Origin: Leisingera sp. ANG-Vp
GTDB taxonomy: Bacteria; Pseudomonadota; Alphaproteobacteria; Rhodobacterales; Rhodobacteraceae
Length of the DNA: 64,000 nucleotides
Direction of reading: 5' to 3'
NCBI RefSeq assembly: GCF_000813725.1
Contig: NZ_JWLD01000008.1
Coordinates: forward strand, 62,001 to 126,000
Shown: positions 47,871 through 56,867 of the stretch, in pieces
Numbering within the stretch: position 1 is the first letter of the stretch
Layout of the letters: each line of letters begins with the position of its first letter
The notes under the pieces: model-generated
What the model was told of the DNA's origin: nothing
The model's database searches: none
The model's input: the letters and a program-made list of their open reading frames with translations, nothing else
Translations under genes and position numbers: made by a program

Positions 47871-48710
47871 TTAAACCGGGCCGGGGTAGGTGAACAGCAG
47901 CAGGTGGGTGAGGTTGAAGCCGAAGTGCATGAGCACCGGCACCCGGAACCGTCCGCTGCCCCAATAGCCGAGGCCGCAGGCCAGGCCTAGAAGCGTGGCG
48001 AATACAGCAACCGCCGGGCCTGCACCGATGTGGGCGAGGCCGAACAGCAGGCTGGCAGCAGCAATCCCCGCCACGGCGCCGAAGCGGCGGGTGAGGCCCT
48101 GCTGGATGTAGCCGCGGAAGAAGGCCTCCTCGGCGAGGCAGGTGAGCAGCAGGTTTGACAGAATCCACAGGAGGGCCCACTCCGGCAGGCTGGGCTCCAG
48201 CCGCAGGGCGCCGGCGGCGAGGGCTAGCGGAAACAGCGCGGCGAGCAGAGCGACCGCGCCCAGAATGGCCGGCCGGCCGGCGGAGGCGCGGTCTTTCAGC
48301 AGCATTGGCCAGGCCAGCAGCAGGGCGAAGAACACCAGCGGCTTGTCGAGGTTCAGGTGCAGCGAATAGGGCGCGCTGCCGGGGCCGGAAGCCGCCTGAT
48401 CGAGGATCAGCAGATTGTGAACACCGGGCACCAGATGCAAACCAAGCGTCAGGCATCCCAGGATCAAGGCAGCGTGGCCGGCGATGGCCGCCGGGCCGGT
48501 GAGGCGGGGCAGCAGGGCGGCGGCGGCGAGGCTGGAGCCAAGCAAGACCAGGCCGGGCAGTGCCAGGTGGCCGGTAAGCCAGGCGCCGGCAGCGGCAAGT
48601 GCCAGCAGGATGAGGGATGCGCGCCGGCCGCCGCTCCAGCCGGCGGCGAGTGCCGCCATCAGAATCAGCCAGGGCCAGATTTGCGCAAATGCGTTCACTA
48701 TGAAGGTCAT
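47871..48710 (-). CDS. CPBP family intramembrane glutamic protease
   Basis: A 279-residue protein with about eight helices. The Abi/CPBP motifs are LTCLAEEAFFRGYIQQGL (EExxxR), LLFGLAHIG and VPVLMHFGFNLTHLL, which supply the catalytic Glu and His residues in the membrane. Bacterial members can be proteases or bacteriocin-immunity proteins; the target here is unknown. It is convergent with the Lrp gene, 16 bp apart. Confidence 0.88.
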   Translation of the reverse strand: MTFIVNAFAQIWPWLILMAALAAGWSGGRRASLILLALAAAGAWLTGHLALPGLVLLGSSLAAAALLPRLTGPAAIAGHAALILGCLTLGLHLVPGVHNLLILDQAASGPGSAPYSLHLNLDKPLVFFALLLAWPMLLKDRASAGRPAILGAVALLAALFPLALAAGALRLEPSLPEWALLWILSNLLLTCLAEEAFFRGYIQQGLTRRFGAVAGIAAASLLFGLAHIGAGPAVAVFATLLGLACGLGYWGSGRFRVPVLMHFGFNLTHLLLFTYPGPV

Positions 48711-48966
48711 GGCGCGCAGATAATCAGGTTGCTGCAGGCAGTTCCACCGCTTCGGCAGGGCGCTGACGGGGCTTTTGCGCTTGAACCCCGGTGGAATTTC
48801 CGGTTGCCTTGGACAAGGCTGCAGGCGCCCTAGGCCTGCGCGGGCGGCCGGTTACCTGCCTGTGCTGCCGTGATTTCTCCCAGCTGCAGGGGCGGGCGAC
48901 ACAGAACATTCACATGCTGCCTGTAAAGGGCGGTGTTTGCACGACCTGACCAGAAGGAGCCCGCCC

Positions 48967-49884
48967 GTGACCCGCGAATTTGAAACCGCATCCCTCGACT
49001 GGCTGGAAGCGGAGCTGCAGGACACGCTGGACGAGGACATCGAGATCGAGTTTGCCGAGCCGATGCTGTCGATGGAGATTCGGAAGATCTACCGCGAGCA
49101 GCACCCGGAGATGCTGGACCGGCAGGTCTATTTCCGCAATTTGCTGCGGCTGCAGGCGGAGCTGATAAAGGTGCAGGACTGGGTGCAGCATACCGGCGCC
49201 AAGGTCTGCATTCTGTTCGAGGGCCGCGATGCGGCGGGCAAGGGCGGGGTGATCAAGCGGATCACCCAGCGGCTGGACCCGCGGGTGGCACGGGTGGTGG
49301 CGCTGCCCGCACCCAACCGCCGCGAACAGAGCCAATGGTATTTCCAGCGCTACGTGCCGCATCTGCCCGCGGGCGGCGAAATCGTGCTGTTCGACCGCTC
49401 CTGGTACAACCGCGCGGGCGTCGAGCGGGTGATGGGCTTTGCGACTGAAGAGCAGGTGGAGCAGTTCTTTCAGGACGTTCCGGAGTTTGAGCGGATGCTG
49501 GCGCGCTCAGGCATTATCCTGCTGAAGTACTGGTTCTCGATCACCGACGAAGAGCAGCAGCTGCGGTTCATGATGCGGATCCATGATCCGATGAAGCAGT
49601 GGAAGCTGTCGCCGATGGACCTGGAGAGCCGGATCCGCTGGGAGCAGTACACAAAGGCCAAGGAGGAGATGCTGGAGCGCACCAACATTCCCGAGGCGCC
49701 CTGGTATGTTGTCGAGGGCAACGACAAGAAACGCGAGCGGCTGAACTGCATTGAGCATCTTCTGACCAAGATTCCCTATGAGGAAGTGCAGCATGAAAAG
49801 GTCGAGCTGCCGGACCGGAAGTACAACCCGGATTATGAGCGCCAGGTGCTGCCGGACGAGCTTTATGTGCCGAAGATCTACTGA
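48967..49884 (+). CDS. ppk2: Polyphosphate kinase 2
   Basis: A 305-residue PPK2. VCILFEGRDAAGKGGVIKRITQRLDPR is the Walker A region, IVLFDRSWYNRAGVERVMGFAT the Walker B, and the lid follows. It transfers phosphate between polyphosphate and nucleoside diphosphates or monophosphates. The size and the single domain suggest class I. The start is the GTG at 48967, 7 bp after AAGGAG. It stands alone with its own terminator. Confidence 0.95.
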   Translation: MTREFETASLDWLEAELQDTLDEDIEIEFAEPMLSMEIRKIYREQHPEMLDRQVYFRNLLRLQAELIKVQDWVQHTGAKVCILFEGRDAAGKGGVIKRITQRLDPRVARVVALPAPNRREQSQWYFQRYVPHLPAGGEIVLFDRSWYNRAGVERVMGFATEEQVEQFFQDVPEFERMLARSGIILLKYWFSITDEEQQLRFMMRIHDPMKQWKLSPMDLESRIRWEQYTKAKEEMLERTNIPEAPWYVVEGNDKKRERLNCIEHLLTKIPYEEVQHEKVELPDRKYNPDYERQVLPDELYVPKIY

Positions 49885-49905
49885 GGCTCTTGCTTCAGAC
49901 AAGGC

Positions 49906-49934
49906 AAGGGCGCGCCGGCTGGCGCGCCCTTTTT
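49906..49934 (+). terminator. Intrinsic terminator of ppk2
   Basis: AAGGGCGCGCC (49906-49916) pairs with GGCGCGCCCTT (49921-49931), followed by TTT. Confidence 0.93.
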
Positions 49935-49958
49935 GTTCTGCCCGGCGGGGAAGAGGGA

Positions 49959-51041
49959 TCAGAACAGGAAGTCGTTTACGCCCAGAGAGGCCAGCGACAC
50001 ATCCTCGATCCGCAGGCTGTTGCCGTTGGTGTCGGTGATCACCACATCCGAACCGCTTTGCACCGCGTGATTGGCCGCCAGGTCGTCGAAACTGGAGATG
50101 CCGGCCGCGCCGTCCAGGTCGATCTTCTCGCCGTACTGGGAGATTTGGAAATCAGTCACGGTGTCATTGCCGGCGCTGAACACAAAGATATCGCCGCCGC
50201 CCTCGCCCGTCAGCCGGTCGTTGCCGTTGCCGCCGTCCAGGGTGTCGTAGCCGCGGCCCGCCCATAGCCGGTCGCCGTGGTTGCCGCCTTGGAGCTGATC
50301 CGAGCCGAGGCCGCCGCGCAGCTGATCCCGGCCGTCGCCGCCGAACAACTGGTCACTGCCGCTGCCTGCGGACAGGGTGTCAGCGCCGGTGCCTGCATAG
50401 AGAGAATCATTGCCGCCGCCGCCGGTCAGCTTGTCCTTGCCGCTGTTGCCGTTGAGGCGGTCGTTGCCGCCGCTGCCGGTCAGGGTGTCATTGCCTTCCA
50501 GGCCGCTGAGCGTGCCGGCGCTGTCAAGCGTCAGGCTGTCATTGCCGGCGGTCGCCCCGGAGCCGCCGCCGCTGGAGCCGCCGCTGTCGAGCTGCAACGG
50601 GGCGCTGGTGCGGGCGAAATTCTGGGTAACCATCACCGCATCCCAGCCGTTGAAGTTGCCCTGCTCGATGCCGATGCCGATCACCTCGACATTGGCGTTC
50701 AGGATATTGGCGCGGTGGCCGGGGCTGTTCATCAGCGAATTGTGCAGGTCGATCACGTCATCCGCGAGGCCGGGGGCGCCGCGCTCGCTTTGCCAGGCGA
50801 TGTTCTCGGCCCAGGTCCAGCTGCCGGAAAAAACAAAGCCCGCATCCTCCATGCGGTCGCCCGCGCTGGAGCCACCTGCGCCGGTGTGGGAAAACACATC
50901 CTGCTGCAGCATCCATTCGCTGTGGTCTTCGGCGGAATCGTTAAGGCGCAGCTCCAACTGCACCGGGTTGAGCCCGCGCGAGGTGCGCTCGGCGTTGATC
51001 AGATCGAGCATCTGGCGCTCGAGTTCGCTTGCCTGTGACAT
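49959..51041 (-). CDS. CAP-domain exoprotein with RTX repeats
   Basis: A 360-residue protein without a Sec signal. Residues ~5-145 form a CAP/SCP (PR-1) domain (ELERQMLDLINAERTSRGLNPVQLELRLNDSAEDHSEWMLQQDVFSHTG, SLMNSPGHRANILNANVEVIGIG). A Gly/Ser linker follows, then about ten GGxGxDxLx calcium-binding repeats (residues ~165-285). The C-terminal ~75 residues end in GVNDFLF, like type I secretion signals. Export by an ABC exporter outside this window is expected. CGGAGC precedes ATG 51041. Role unknown; CAP domains occur in secreted binding or hydrolytic proteins. Confidence 0.88.
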   Translation of the reverse strand: MSQASELERQMLDLINAERTSRGLNPVQLELRLNDSAEDHSEWMLQQDVFSHTGAGGSSAGDRMEDAGFVFSGSWTWAENIAWQSERGAPGLADDVIDLHNSLMNSPGHRANILNANVEVIGIGIEQGNFNGWDAVMVTQNFARTSAPLQLDSGGSSGGGSGATAGNDSLTLDSAGTLSGLEGNDTLTGSGGNDRLNGNSGKDKLTGGGGNDSLYAGTGADTLSAGSGSDQLFGGDGRDQLRGGLGSDQLQGGNHGDRLWAGRGYDTLDGGNGNDRLTGEGGGDIFVFSAGNDTVTDFQISQYGEKIDLDGAAGISSFDDLAANHAVQSGSDVVITDTNGNSLRIEDVSLASLGVNDFLF

Positions 51042-51811
51042 CAATAACTGCTCCGTGAGTGAGCCGGCTGTGCGGCGGTGCTCTATCCGGTTAACCAAAT
51101 TTTAAGGCGCTAAAAGGGCAAGACTGTGCGGTGGCGGGTTTGCGGCGAAGCTCTGCCCGAAGCGCAGCGGCGGATACGCGGATTCCTGCGCGTGCATTGC
51201 AGCCGGCAGCGGTTACAGCGGCGGCTGGCGGCCGGCGGCGGAACTGCGCCGCCTGCCCGGGGCGCAAAGTGCGGGGGATTCGGCTGCGTTGGCGGCAGGC
51301 GGGCTGCTGCCAGCGCAGCAAGAGGCCGGCACGGGAGCTTCCTGTTTAGGCGTCAGGGCAATGAAAATGGCCTGGCAGACTGCTGGCCCGCCCGGAGCAA
51401 GATTTGTGATTCAGGGTAAAGGAAACCCGGAGAGGCAATGCCTTGTTTGCAGGGACCAAGACAGGCGCCGGTTTTGATGGGGGGGGGACGCAGCCCGCTC
51501 CGGGTTTCAATTGAACCGGGTGTTCCAAGCCCGGCAGGCGGGGCAATGGTTAGGGAAACGCATCGGATCTGCCCTGCCGCATTCTCTGTATAGCAGAGGG
51601 AAAGCGGAAAATACACCCTAAAGATGTAATTTGGACTATTTCGGGAGCAGCGGCCTAACCTTTTGAATACGCAAAAAGGCTTACGGCTTTTGGCGGCTGC
51701 TGCAAATGACAACCCCCCGGGCCGGAGCCGCGGGGGGTGCCTGAACTTATGTTCCGGCGGATCAGAAGAGACCAGCCGTAGTGCTGTCCAAAGCTGGAGA
51801 GCAAGGTGTGC
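51042..51811. other. 770-bp gap without a convincing gene
   Basis: Short frames exist on both strands, but none has codon bias together with a ribosome-binding site. The stretch contains a run of nine G (51479-51487). It also holds one strong GC hairpin, ACCCCCCG (51712-51719) with CGGGGGGT (51731-51738), about 75 bp downstream of rpsU on its strand, which may end the rpsU transcript. The middle part (51580-51660) is AT-rich and could hold the promoter of a missed small RNA. Confidence 0.45.
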
Positions 51812-52018
51812 TTAGAGCAGACCTTCGCGCTGGGCTTTCTTGCGTGCCAGTTTACGGGCACGGCGGATCGCTTCAGCTTTCTCGCGCGCTTTTTTCTCGG
51901 ACGGCTTTTCGAAATGTTGCTTGAGCTTCATTTCGCGGAAGACGCCTTCACGCTGCAGCTTTTTCTTCAGGGCACGGAGCGCCTGATCGACGTTGTTGTC
52001 GCGAACACTAACCTGCAT
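51812..52018 (-). CDS. rpsU: 30S ribosomal protein bS21
   Basis: A 68-residue very basic protein, [61 protein letters not shown], fully typical of bS21. It sits on the 30S platform near the anti-Shine-Dalgarno and helps initiation. Monocistronic, divergent from the COQ9 gene. Confidence 0.98.
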   Translation of the reverse strand: MQVSVRDNNVDQALRALKKKLQREGVFREMKLKQHFEKPSEKKAREKAEAIRRARKLARKKAQREGLL

Positions 52019-52144
52019 GTGGTTTTCACCACCTTTCTAAGTTGAGTTGCAAGGATTTGCAGGAGGTGGCCGTATAGCAAAGCGCTGCTATTTTGTCTAG
52101 TAGGGTGTCAGAACGTATCAGGACGCTGCCAGCGGGAGGGTGCC

Positions 52145-52846
52145 ATGGCTGAAGACCAGGATCACGCACAGGAAGATCTCAAGGAAAAACTGCTGGATGC
52201 GGCGCTGATGCATGTGCCGTTTGACGGCTGGTCCGAGGTCACATTCCGCGCGGCTTGCCAGGATGCGGATGTGGCAGAGGTGCTGGCCCATGCGGTCTGC
52301 CCGCGCGGCGGCGTCGATCTGGCGCTGGCCTATCACGCCCGCGGCGATTCGCGGATGCTGGAGCGTTTGAAGAATGAGGACCTGTCCGGCCTGCGCTTCC
52401 GCGACAAGGTGGCGGCAGCCGTTCGGTTCCGGCTGGAGGCGGTGGACGACAAGGAGGCGGTGCGCCGCGGCACCACGCTGCTGACGCTGCCGCAGTATGC
52501 GGGCGACGGGGTCAAGGCGATCTGGGGCACCTGCGATCTGATCTGGGAGGCGCTGGGCGACGGATCTGACGACTTCAACTGGTACACCAAGCGCGCGTCG
52601 CTGGCCGGGGTCTATTCCGCCACCGTGCTGTACTGGCTGGGCGATGACAGCCTGGACCACCAGGCGACCTGGGACTTCCTGGACCGGCGCATCGACAACG
52701 TCATGGACTTTGAGAAGCTCAAAGCCGGTCTGCAGAAGAACCCGCTGCTGAAGCCCTTTCTGGTGGGGCCGAACTGGCTGGCCGAGCAAATCAAGCCGCC
52801 GAAGGGGCGCGACGATCTGCCAGGGACGGTCAATCCGCGGCGGTGA
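52145..52846 (+). CDS. COQ9 family ubiquinone biosynthesis protein
   Basis: A 233-residue protein with a TetR-like helical fold. LKEKLLDAALMHVPFDGWSEVTFRAACQDADV and YTKRASLAGVYSATVLYWLGDDSLDHQATWDFLDRRIDNVMDFEKLK are the COQ9 signatures. COQ9 binds lipid and assists the hydroxylation steps of ubiquinone synthesis, and is found in Alphaproteobacteria and mitochondria. The amphipathic C-terminal helix should touch the inner membrane. It is divergent from rpsU. Confidence 0.93.
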   Translation: MAEDQDHAQEDLKEKLLDAALMHVPFDGWSEVTFRAACQDADVAEVLAHAVCPRGGVDLALAYHARGDSRMLERLKNEDLSGLRFRDKVAAAVRFRLEAVDDKEAVRRGTTLLTLPQYAGDGVKAIWGTCDLIWEALGDGSDDFNWYTKRASLAGVYSATVLYWLGDDSLDHQATWDFLDRRIDNVMDFEKLKAGLQKNPLLKPFLVGPNWLAEQIKPPKGRDDLPGTVNPRR

Positions 52847-52989
52847 GGTTTGAGGCGGCGCTGCTGCAAAGGTGGAATGCCCGTCAGCGGCAACAGCCCT
52901 TGCCGACTGCTGTTACAACATCCCGGGGCCGCTATTCTTCTGACATGTCTCCAGCAACTTGTATGGCTTTGTCCAGCCTTGTTGCCCAG

Positions 52990-53406
52990 CTACCCGTCCC
53001 GTCCCGATTCGTTCGGATTGCTGGAGAACAGCGCCACCTTGTTCCCCTGAGGATCGCGAAGGTAGCCGACGTAGAAACGAGGGCTGTATGCAGCGCGAAA
53101 GCCCGGCTTGCCCTCGTTGGAACCGCCCGCCGCAAGCGCCGCGGCGTGAAGCGCGCGAACCTGCGTTTGATTGCGAGCCTCGAAGGCAACCATCGCACCG
53201 TTCCCAGCTGAGGCAGGGCGCCCGTCAAAGGCAGGCTTGACGTAGAAATCAGGCTGCACGGGAGACCGGTCCGGTTCAACGGGCAATGCGAAACTCAATC
53301 CCGCGGGCCCCTCTGTCAGCTCATAGCCAAGGGCTGGTAGGAATGCAGAATAGAACCGTTTTGCAAGCATAAGGTCGTCAGCGCCGACGGTGACATAGGC
53401 AATCAT
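52990..53406 (-). CDS. VOC family protein
   Basis: A 138-residue glyoxalase/bleomycin-resistance-fold protein: MIAYVTVGADDLMLAKRFYSAFLPALGYELTEGP, then MVAFEARNQTQVRALHAAALAAGGSNEGKPGFRAAYSPRFYVGYLRDPQGNKVALFSS. The conserved His/Glu metal ligands cannot all be assigned by eye. The gene stands alone; no regulator is adjacent. Confidence 0.88.
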   Translation of the reverse strand: MIAYVTVGADDLMLAKRFYSAFLPALGYELTEGPAGLSFALPVEPDRSPVQPDFYVKPAFDGRPASAGNGAMVAFEARNQTQVRALHAAALAAGGSNEGKPGFRAAYSPRFYVGYLRDPQGNKVALFSSNPNESGRDG

Positions 53407-53629
53407 GTGTCGAACTTCTTCCGGGAAAATGGAGCAGGCGGGGTGTTGGGCTAGTGTAGGCCATCAAGGAACACCGCTCAATGAGCGGTCACTTTGGGGC
53501 TCCAAGGCGGCAATCGCGTTTCATTGATGCCGGGGCGGCTCCGCAATCCGTCCCAACTGCGGCGCCTTTGCTGTTTGCGCCCCTCTTGCCGGATGTTAGG
53601 CAAGGGCAAGGACCAGGAGGACATACCCG

Positions 53630-54613
53630 ATGACAGAGATGATGCGCGCGGTGGAGATCACCAAACCCGGCGGGCCGGAGGTGCTGCAGCTGTGCGAGCG
53701 CCCGGTGCCGCAGCCCGGCCATGGCGAGGTGGTGATCAAGGTGGCCTATGCCGGTGTGAACCGTCCCGATGCGCTGCAGCGCGCGGGTGCCTATGACCCG
53801 CCCAAAGGCGCCAGCGACCTGCCGGGCCTGGAAGCCTCGGGCGAGGTGGTGGCCGTGGGCGCGGGCGTCGAGGGCATCGCAGCGGGCGATCAGGTCTGCG
53901 CGCTGCTGCCGGGCGGCGGCTATGCGGAATATGTGGCCACTCCGGCGGCGCACTGCCTGCCGGTTCCAGCCGGGCTGGACCTGAAGCAGGCGGCCTGCCT
54001 GCCTGAGACCTTCTTTACCGTCTGGTCCAACGTTTTCACCCGCGGCGGCCTCAAGGCTGGCGAGCGCTTCCTGGTGCATGGCGGCTCCTCGGGCATCGGT
54101 ACCACCGCTATCCAGCTGGCCAAGGCGTTCGGCGCGCGGGTCTTTGCAACCGCCGGATCGGAAGAGAAATGCCAGGCTTGCCTCGACCTTGGCGCGGAGC
54201 GGGCCATCAACTACCGCGACGAGGATTTCGTCAAAGTGCTGCGCGAAGAAGGCGGTGCCAACCTGATTCTGGACATGGTCGGCGGCGATTACATCCCGCG
54301 CAACGTCAAGGCGATGGCCGAGGACGGCCGCCTGGTGCAGATCGCTTTCCTGCAAGGGCCGAAGGTGGAGCTGAACTTTGCCCTGATGATGGTGAAGCGG
54401 CTGACATTGACCGGCTCGACCCTGCGTCCGCAAAGCGATCTGGCCAAGGCAGAGATCGCGCAGGACCTGCGCGAGGCGGTCTGGCCGCTGATCGAGGCAG
54501 GCAAGGTGGCGCCGGTGATGGACAGCGAGTTTGCGCTGGAGGAGGCCGCCGCGGCGCATGCCCGGATGGAGAGCTCGGGCCATATCGGCAAGATTGTCCT
54601 GAAAGTGGGCTGA
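53630..54613 (+). CDS. NAD(P)H-quinone oxidoreductase (zinc-free MDR, PIG3-like)
   Basis: A 327-residue medium-chain reductase. AVEITKPGGPEVLQLCERPVPQPGHGEVVIKVAYAGVNRPDALQRAGAYDPPKGASDLPGLEASGEVVAVG forms the GroES-like part. ERFLVHGGSSGIGTTAIQLAKAFGARVFATAGSEEK is the NADPH-binding site. The catalytic zinc cysteines are missing, as in quinone oxidoreductases. It reduces quinones or enals in the cytosol. AGGAGG precedes the ATG; a terminator follows. Confidence 0.93.
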   Translation: MTEMMRAVEITKPGGPEVLQLCERPVPQPGHGEVVIKVAYAGVNRPDALQRAGAYDPPKGASDLPGLEASGEVVAVGAGVEGIAAGDQVCALLPGGGYAEYVATPAAHCLPVPAGLDLKQAACLPETFFTVWSNVFTRGGLKAGERFLVHGGSSGIGTTAIQLAKAFGARVFATAGSEEKCQACLDLGAERAINYRDEDFVKVLREEGGANLILDMVGGDYIPRNVKAMAEDGRLVQIAFLQGPKVELNFALMMVKRLTLTGSTLRPQSDLAKAEIAQDLREAVWPLIEAGKVAPVMDSEFALEEAAAAHARMESSGHIGKIVLKVG

Positions 54614-54634
54614 GCTGCAGAACCTGCAATACAG

Positions 54635-54664
54635 AAGGGCCGGCAGATGCGCCGGCCCTTTCTT
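54635..54664 (+). terminator. Terminator between convergent QOR and DUF2189 genes
   Basis: AAGGGCCGGC (54635-54644) pairs with GCCGGCCCTT (54651-54660), followed by TCTT. The stem can serve both strands. Confidence 0.88.
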
Positions 54665-54679
54665 GTTTGATGCTGCCTG

Positions 54680-55537
54680 TTACTGCACCGCGCGGCGGTA
54701 CAGATGCCAGGTGGCATGCCCCAGGATCGGCACTGCAAAGATCAGCCCGACCAGGAAGGGGATCGACCCGATCAGCAGCGAAGCTCCGACGATGAAACCC
54801 CAGGTCAGGCAGACCACCGGGCTCTTGCGGAACACTTTCAGCGAGGTTGCGACTGCTACCGGCAGGCCCACATGGCGGTGCAGCAGCATCGGGAAGGACA
54901 CCAGGCTTACCGCCAGCGCGGCAAAGGCAAATCCGGCACCCACGATGCCGCCGCCGATGGCCATGATCCAGCCCTCGCGGGTGGTCACCACCGCGGCTGC
55001 AAAGCTGGCGATCGATTCCGGCGGCTCCGGCCCCAGGGTGCGGCTGTAGATCATGTCGGCTGCGACCAGCCAGACCATGAACAGGGCGGCAAGGTATACG
55101 CCAAGCACCAGGATGGCGCCAAAGGCGGGCGAGCGCAGCACTGCAAAGGCATCCAGCCATTGCGGCTCGGCCCCGGCCTCGCGGCGGCGGGACATCTCAT
55201 AAAGCCCAACCGCGGCAACCGGGCCAAGAATGGCAAAACCCATGATCATCGGCACGATCAGCGGCAGGAGGTTCATCGACAGGCTCATCACCACCAGCGC
55301 GATGCCGATCAGCGGATAAAACAGCACCAGGAACATGGCGTCGCTGCGGCAGGCGGCAAAATCCTCCAGCCCGGCAGCCAGGGAATGAATGATGTCGTCC
55401 ATGGTCAGCTTGCAGGCTTTGGGCATCTCCTTGACGCCGTCGCTGCTCATCTCGCCGACTGTATGGCCGATATGCTCACCGGTAGTCTCAGCCCCTTGCA
55501 ACAGCCAGCTGAGCGGGTTTCCGATTGTTTTTGCCAT
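54680..55537 (-). CDS. DUF2189 integral membrane protein
   Basis: A 285-residue protein with a ~60-residue hydrophilic N-terminus and six to seven membrane helices (from MFLVLFYPLIGIALVVMSL onward). MLLHRHVGLPVAVATSLKVFRKSPVVCLTWGFIVG is the DUF2189 pattern. Cytochrome c oxidase-like in annotation only; real function unknown. GAGGAGAACGC precedes the ATG. Confidence 0.88.
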   Translation of the reverse strand: MAKTIGNPLSWLLQGAETTGEHIGHTVGEMSSDGVKEMPKACKLTMDDIIHSLAAGLEDFAACRSDAMFLVLFYPLIGIALVVMSLSMNLLPLIVPMIMGFAILGPVAAVGLYEMSRRREAGAEPQWLDAFAVLRSPAFGAILVLGVYLAALFMVWLVAADMIYSRTLGPEPPESIASFAAAVVTTREGWIMAIGGGIVGAGFAFAALAVSLVSFPMLLHRHVGLPVAVATSLKVFRKSPVVCLTWGFIVGASLLIGSIPFLVGLIFAVPILGHATWHLYRRAVQ

Positions 55538-55701
55538 GCGTTCTCCTCCTCAGCGGCTAAAACGGAAGTGCCGTTCAGACAGGGCTCAAGCGGGGCCGGG
55601 CGCGGCACATAACATAATACTAGCACAAATCCCGCCGAAGTGTGCTTCACAGGCCATTTATTGCCGCGCGAGAGGGATGGCGCCTTGCGGCGCCGGTCTC
55701 C

Positions 55702-55837
55702 GGCAGGAGTATTTGAGGCAGGATGAAAGAGGCGGGGAGACCCGGGTCACGCAGCCTGACAATTCCGCGGGGCTTCTTTCTGGTTTCAAGCACCCCGGGG
55801 TGAATTGGCCGCAAGGCCAAGAGGGGCAGCGCCCCTC
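55702..55837. repeat. Intergenic repeat cluster, copy 2 of the double-hairpin element with two diverged arms
   Basis: 55787-55837 is 48/51 identical to 14457-14507, with hairpins TTGGCC/GGCCAA (55805-55810 with 55815-55820) and GAGGGG/CCCCTC (55821-55826 with 55832-55837). Upstream, GGAGTATTTGA...GAAAGAGGCGGGG (55706-55736) and CGGGGCTTCTTTCTGG...CAAGCACC (55768-55794) are degenerate opposite-facing arms of the family at 6495-6553. It lies 5 bp beyond the RNase T2 stop. Confidence 0.7.
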
Positions 55838-55842
55838 CCTGT

Positions 55843-56502
55843 TCAGCGCACCGGCGCGAAACGCGCGTTTTTCAAGGCGCAGTCCTTGATCACATCGCGG
55901 CCGCAGGGCACCGGCTGCAGATCCTTGGACAGGCAGACGCGGGCCTCCTGGATGGCACCATCGCGGCAGGTGATGGTGAGGCTGTCGCGGGACAGAACAG
56001 GGTTTTCCTTCAGGAAGGCCTGCTCCACCAGGGAGGCGGGCAGGGTGACGGGTTTGCCCAGCTTGCGGAAAATGGCGGGCCGGGTGACGCGGCTGTAGGC
56101 CTCGCGCATCAGCGCATAGTAGCGGCGCGCGCTGAGGCCCGAGCAGGTGCCGTGCTTCTTCCATTGGTGCCAGGCCAGGCCAGGGCTGCCCATGATGTCC
56201 GCCATGCCGCGGCTCATCGCGCGGCTGGGCGGGGCTTCAGCGGTGCGGCAGTAGCTGGGCCAGCCGCGGTGGAACTGCGGCCAGAGACCGTGCAGCGTCC
56301 AGCCGTGATCATGGCGGGGGTGGCATTGATCGGCCCCGCGCGCGTCGCCTTCCAGTTCGCACCAGTTCGGCGACCAGCTGAGCGCCAGCACGTAATAGTC
56401 GAATTCTCCGGCGGGTTCGCCATCAGCGGCGGCGGTCAGCGGAGCACAGAGCAAGGCCGCACCGGTCAGAAGCCCGGCGGCCAGGGCGCGGAGAGGGATC
56501 AT
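55843..56502 (-). CDS. Ribonuclease T2 family protein with an altered second active-site motif
   Basis: A 219-residue precursor with a signal peptide (MIPLRALAAGLLTGAALLCAPLTAAA). CAS I is WTLHGLWPQF and CAS II is WHQWKKHGTCSG (residues 111-122). RNase T2 enzymes cut RNA through two His and a Glu; here the usual Glu of H-E-W is Gln113 (codon CAA). It would act in the periplasm. The start overlaps the stop of the RidA gene by 4 bp. The 3' side abuts an intergenic repeat. Confidence 0.9.
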   Translation of the reverse strand: MIPLRALAAGLLTGAALLCAPLTAAADGEPAGEFDYYVLALSWSPNWCELEGDARGADQCHPRHDHGWTLHGLWPQFHRGWPSYCRTAEAPPSRAMSRGMADIMGSPGLAWHQWKKHGTCSGLSARRYYALMREAYSRVTRPAIFRKLGKPVTLPASLVEQAFLKENPVLSRDSLTITCRDGAIQEARVCLSKDLQPVPCGRDVIKDCALKNARFAPVR

Positions 56503-56867
56503 CCGTTTGCCTCCCCTTGGCCTTTGGCGGCCACGCAGACGATTTCCACATCATAGCCGCTGCCGCCCAGCCGGGCCTCGACACAGGCCCGGGCGGGCGT
56601 GCAGCCCGGTGGAATCCAGGCGTCCCAGACCGCGTTCATCTCGTCATAGGCGGCGATGTCCGACAGATAGATGGTGGTGTTCAGTATCCTGTCCCGGCCG
56701 GACCCGCTTTCGGTCAGCCAATGGTCCACCTTGGCCAGTGCCTCGCGGGTCTGATCAGAGACAGAGGTGTTTGCACTGCCGCATTGCCCGGCCAGCCAGA
56801 TAAGATCGCCGTAAAGAACGGCCTGGCTCATCCGCGGCCCGGCGGCGAGGCGTATGATGCTGGTCAT
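56499..56867 (-). CDS. RidA/YjgF family protein
   Basis: A 122-residue protein. VLYGDLIWLAGQCGSANTSVSDQTREALAKVDHWLTESGSGRDRILNTTIYLSDIAAYDEMNAVWDAWIPPGCTPARACVEARLG shows the RidA core with the conserved Arg in PARACVEA. Canonical members hydrolyse reactive enamines from PLP enzymes; this one lacks the usual N-terminal IxT start and may belong to a different subfamily. CGGAGGG precedes ATG 56867. It is the first gene of a two-gene operon with RNase T2 (ATGA overlap). Confidence 0.88.
   Translation of the reverse strand: MTSIIRLAAGPRMSQAVLYGDLIWLAGQCGSANTSVSDQTREALAKVDHWLTESGSGRDRILNTTIYLSDIAAYDEMNAVWDAWIPPGCTPARACVEARLGGSGYDVEIVCVAAKGQGEANG

Noticed and set aside
51353-51712. 119-codon minus-strand frame in the gap before rpsU
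   Set aside because: It crosses the G9 tract and ends near the rpsU trailer hairpin; no Shine-Dalgarno and no recognisable protein features.
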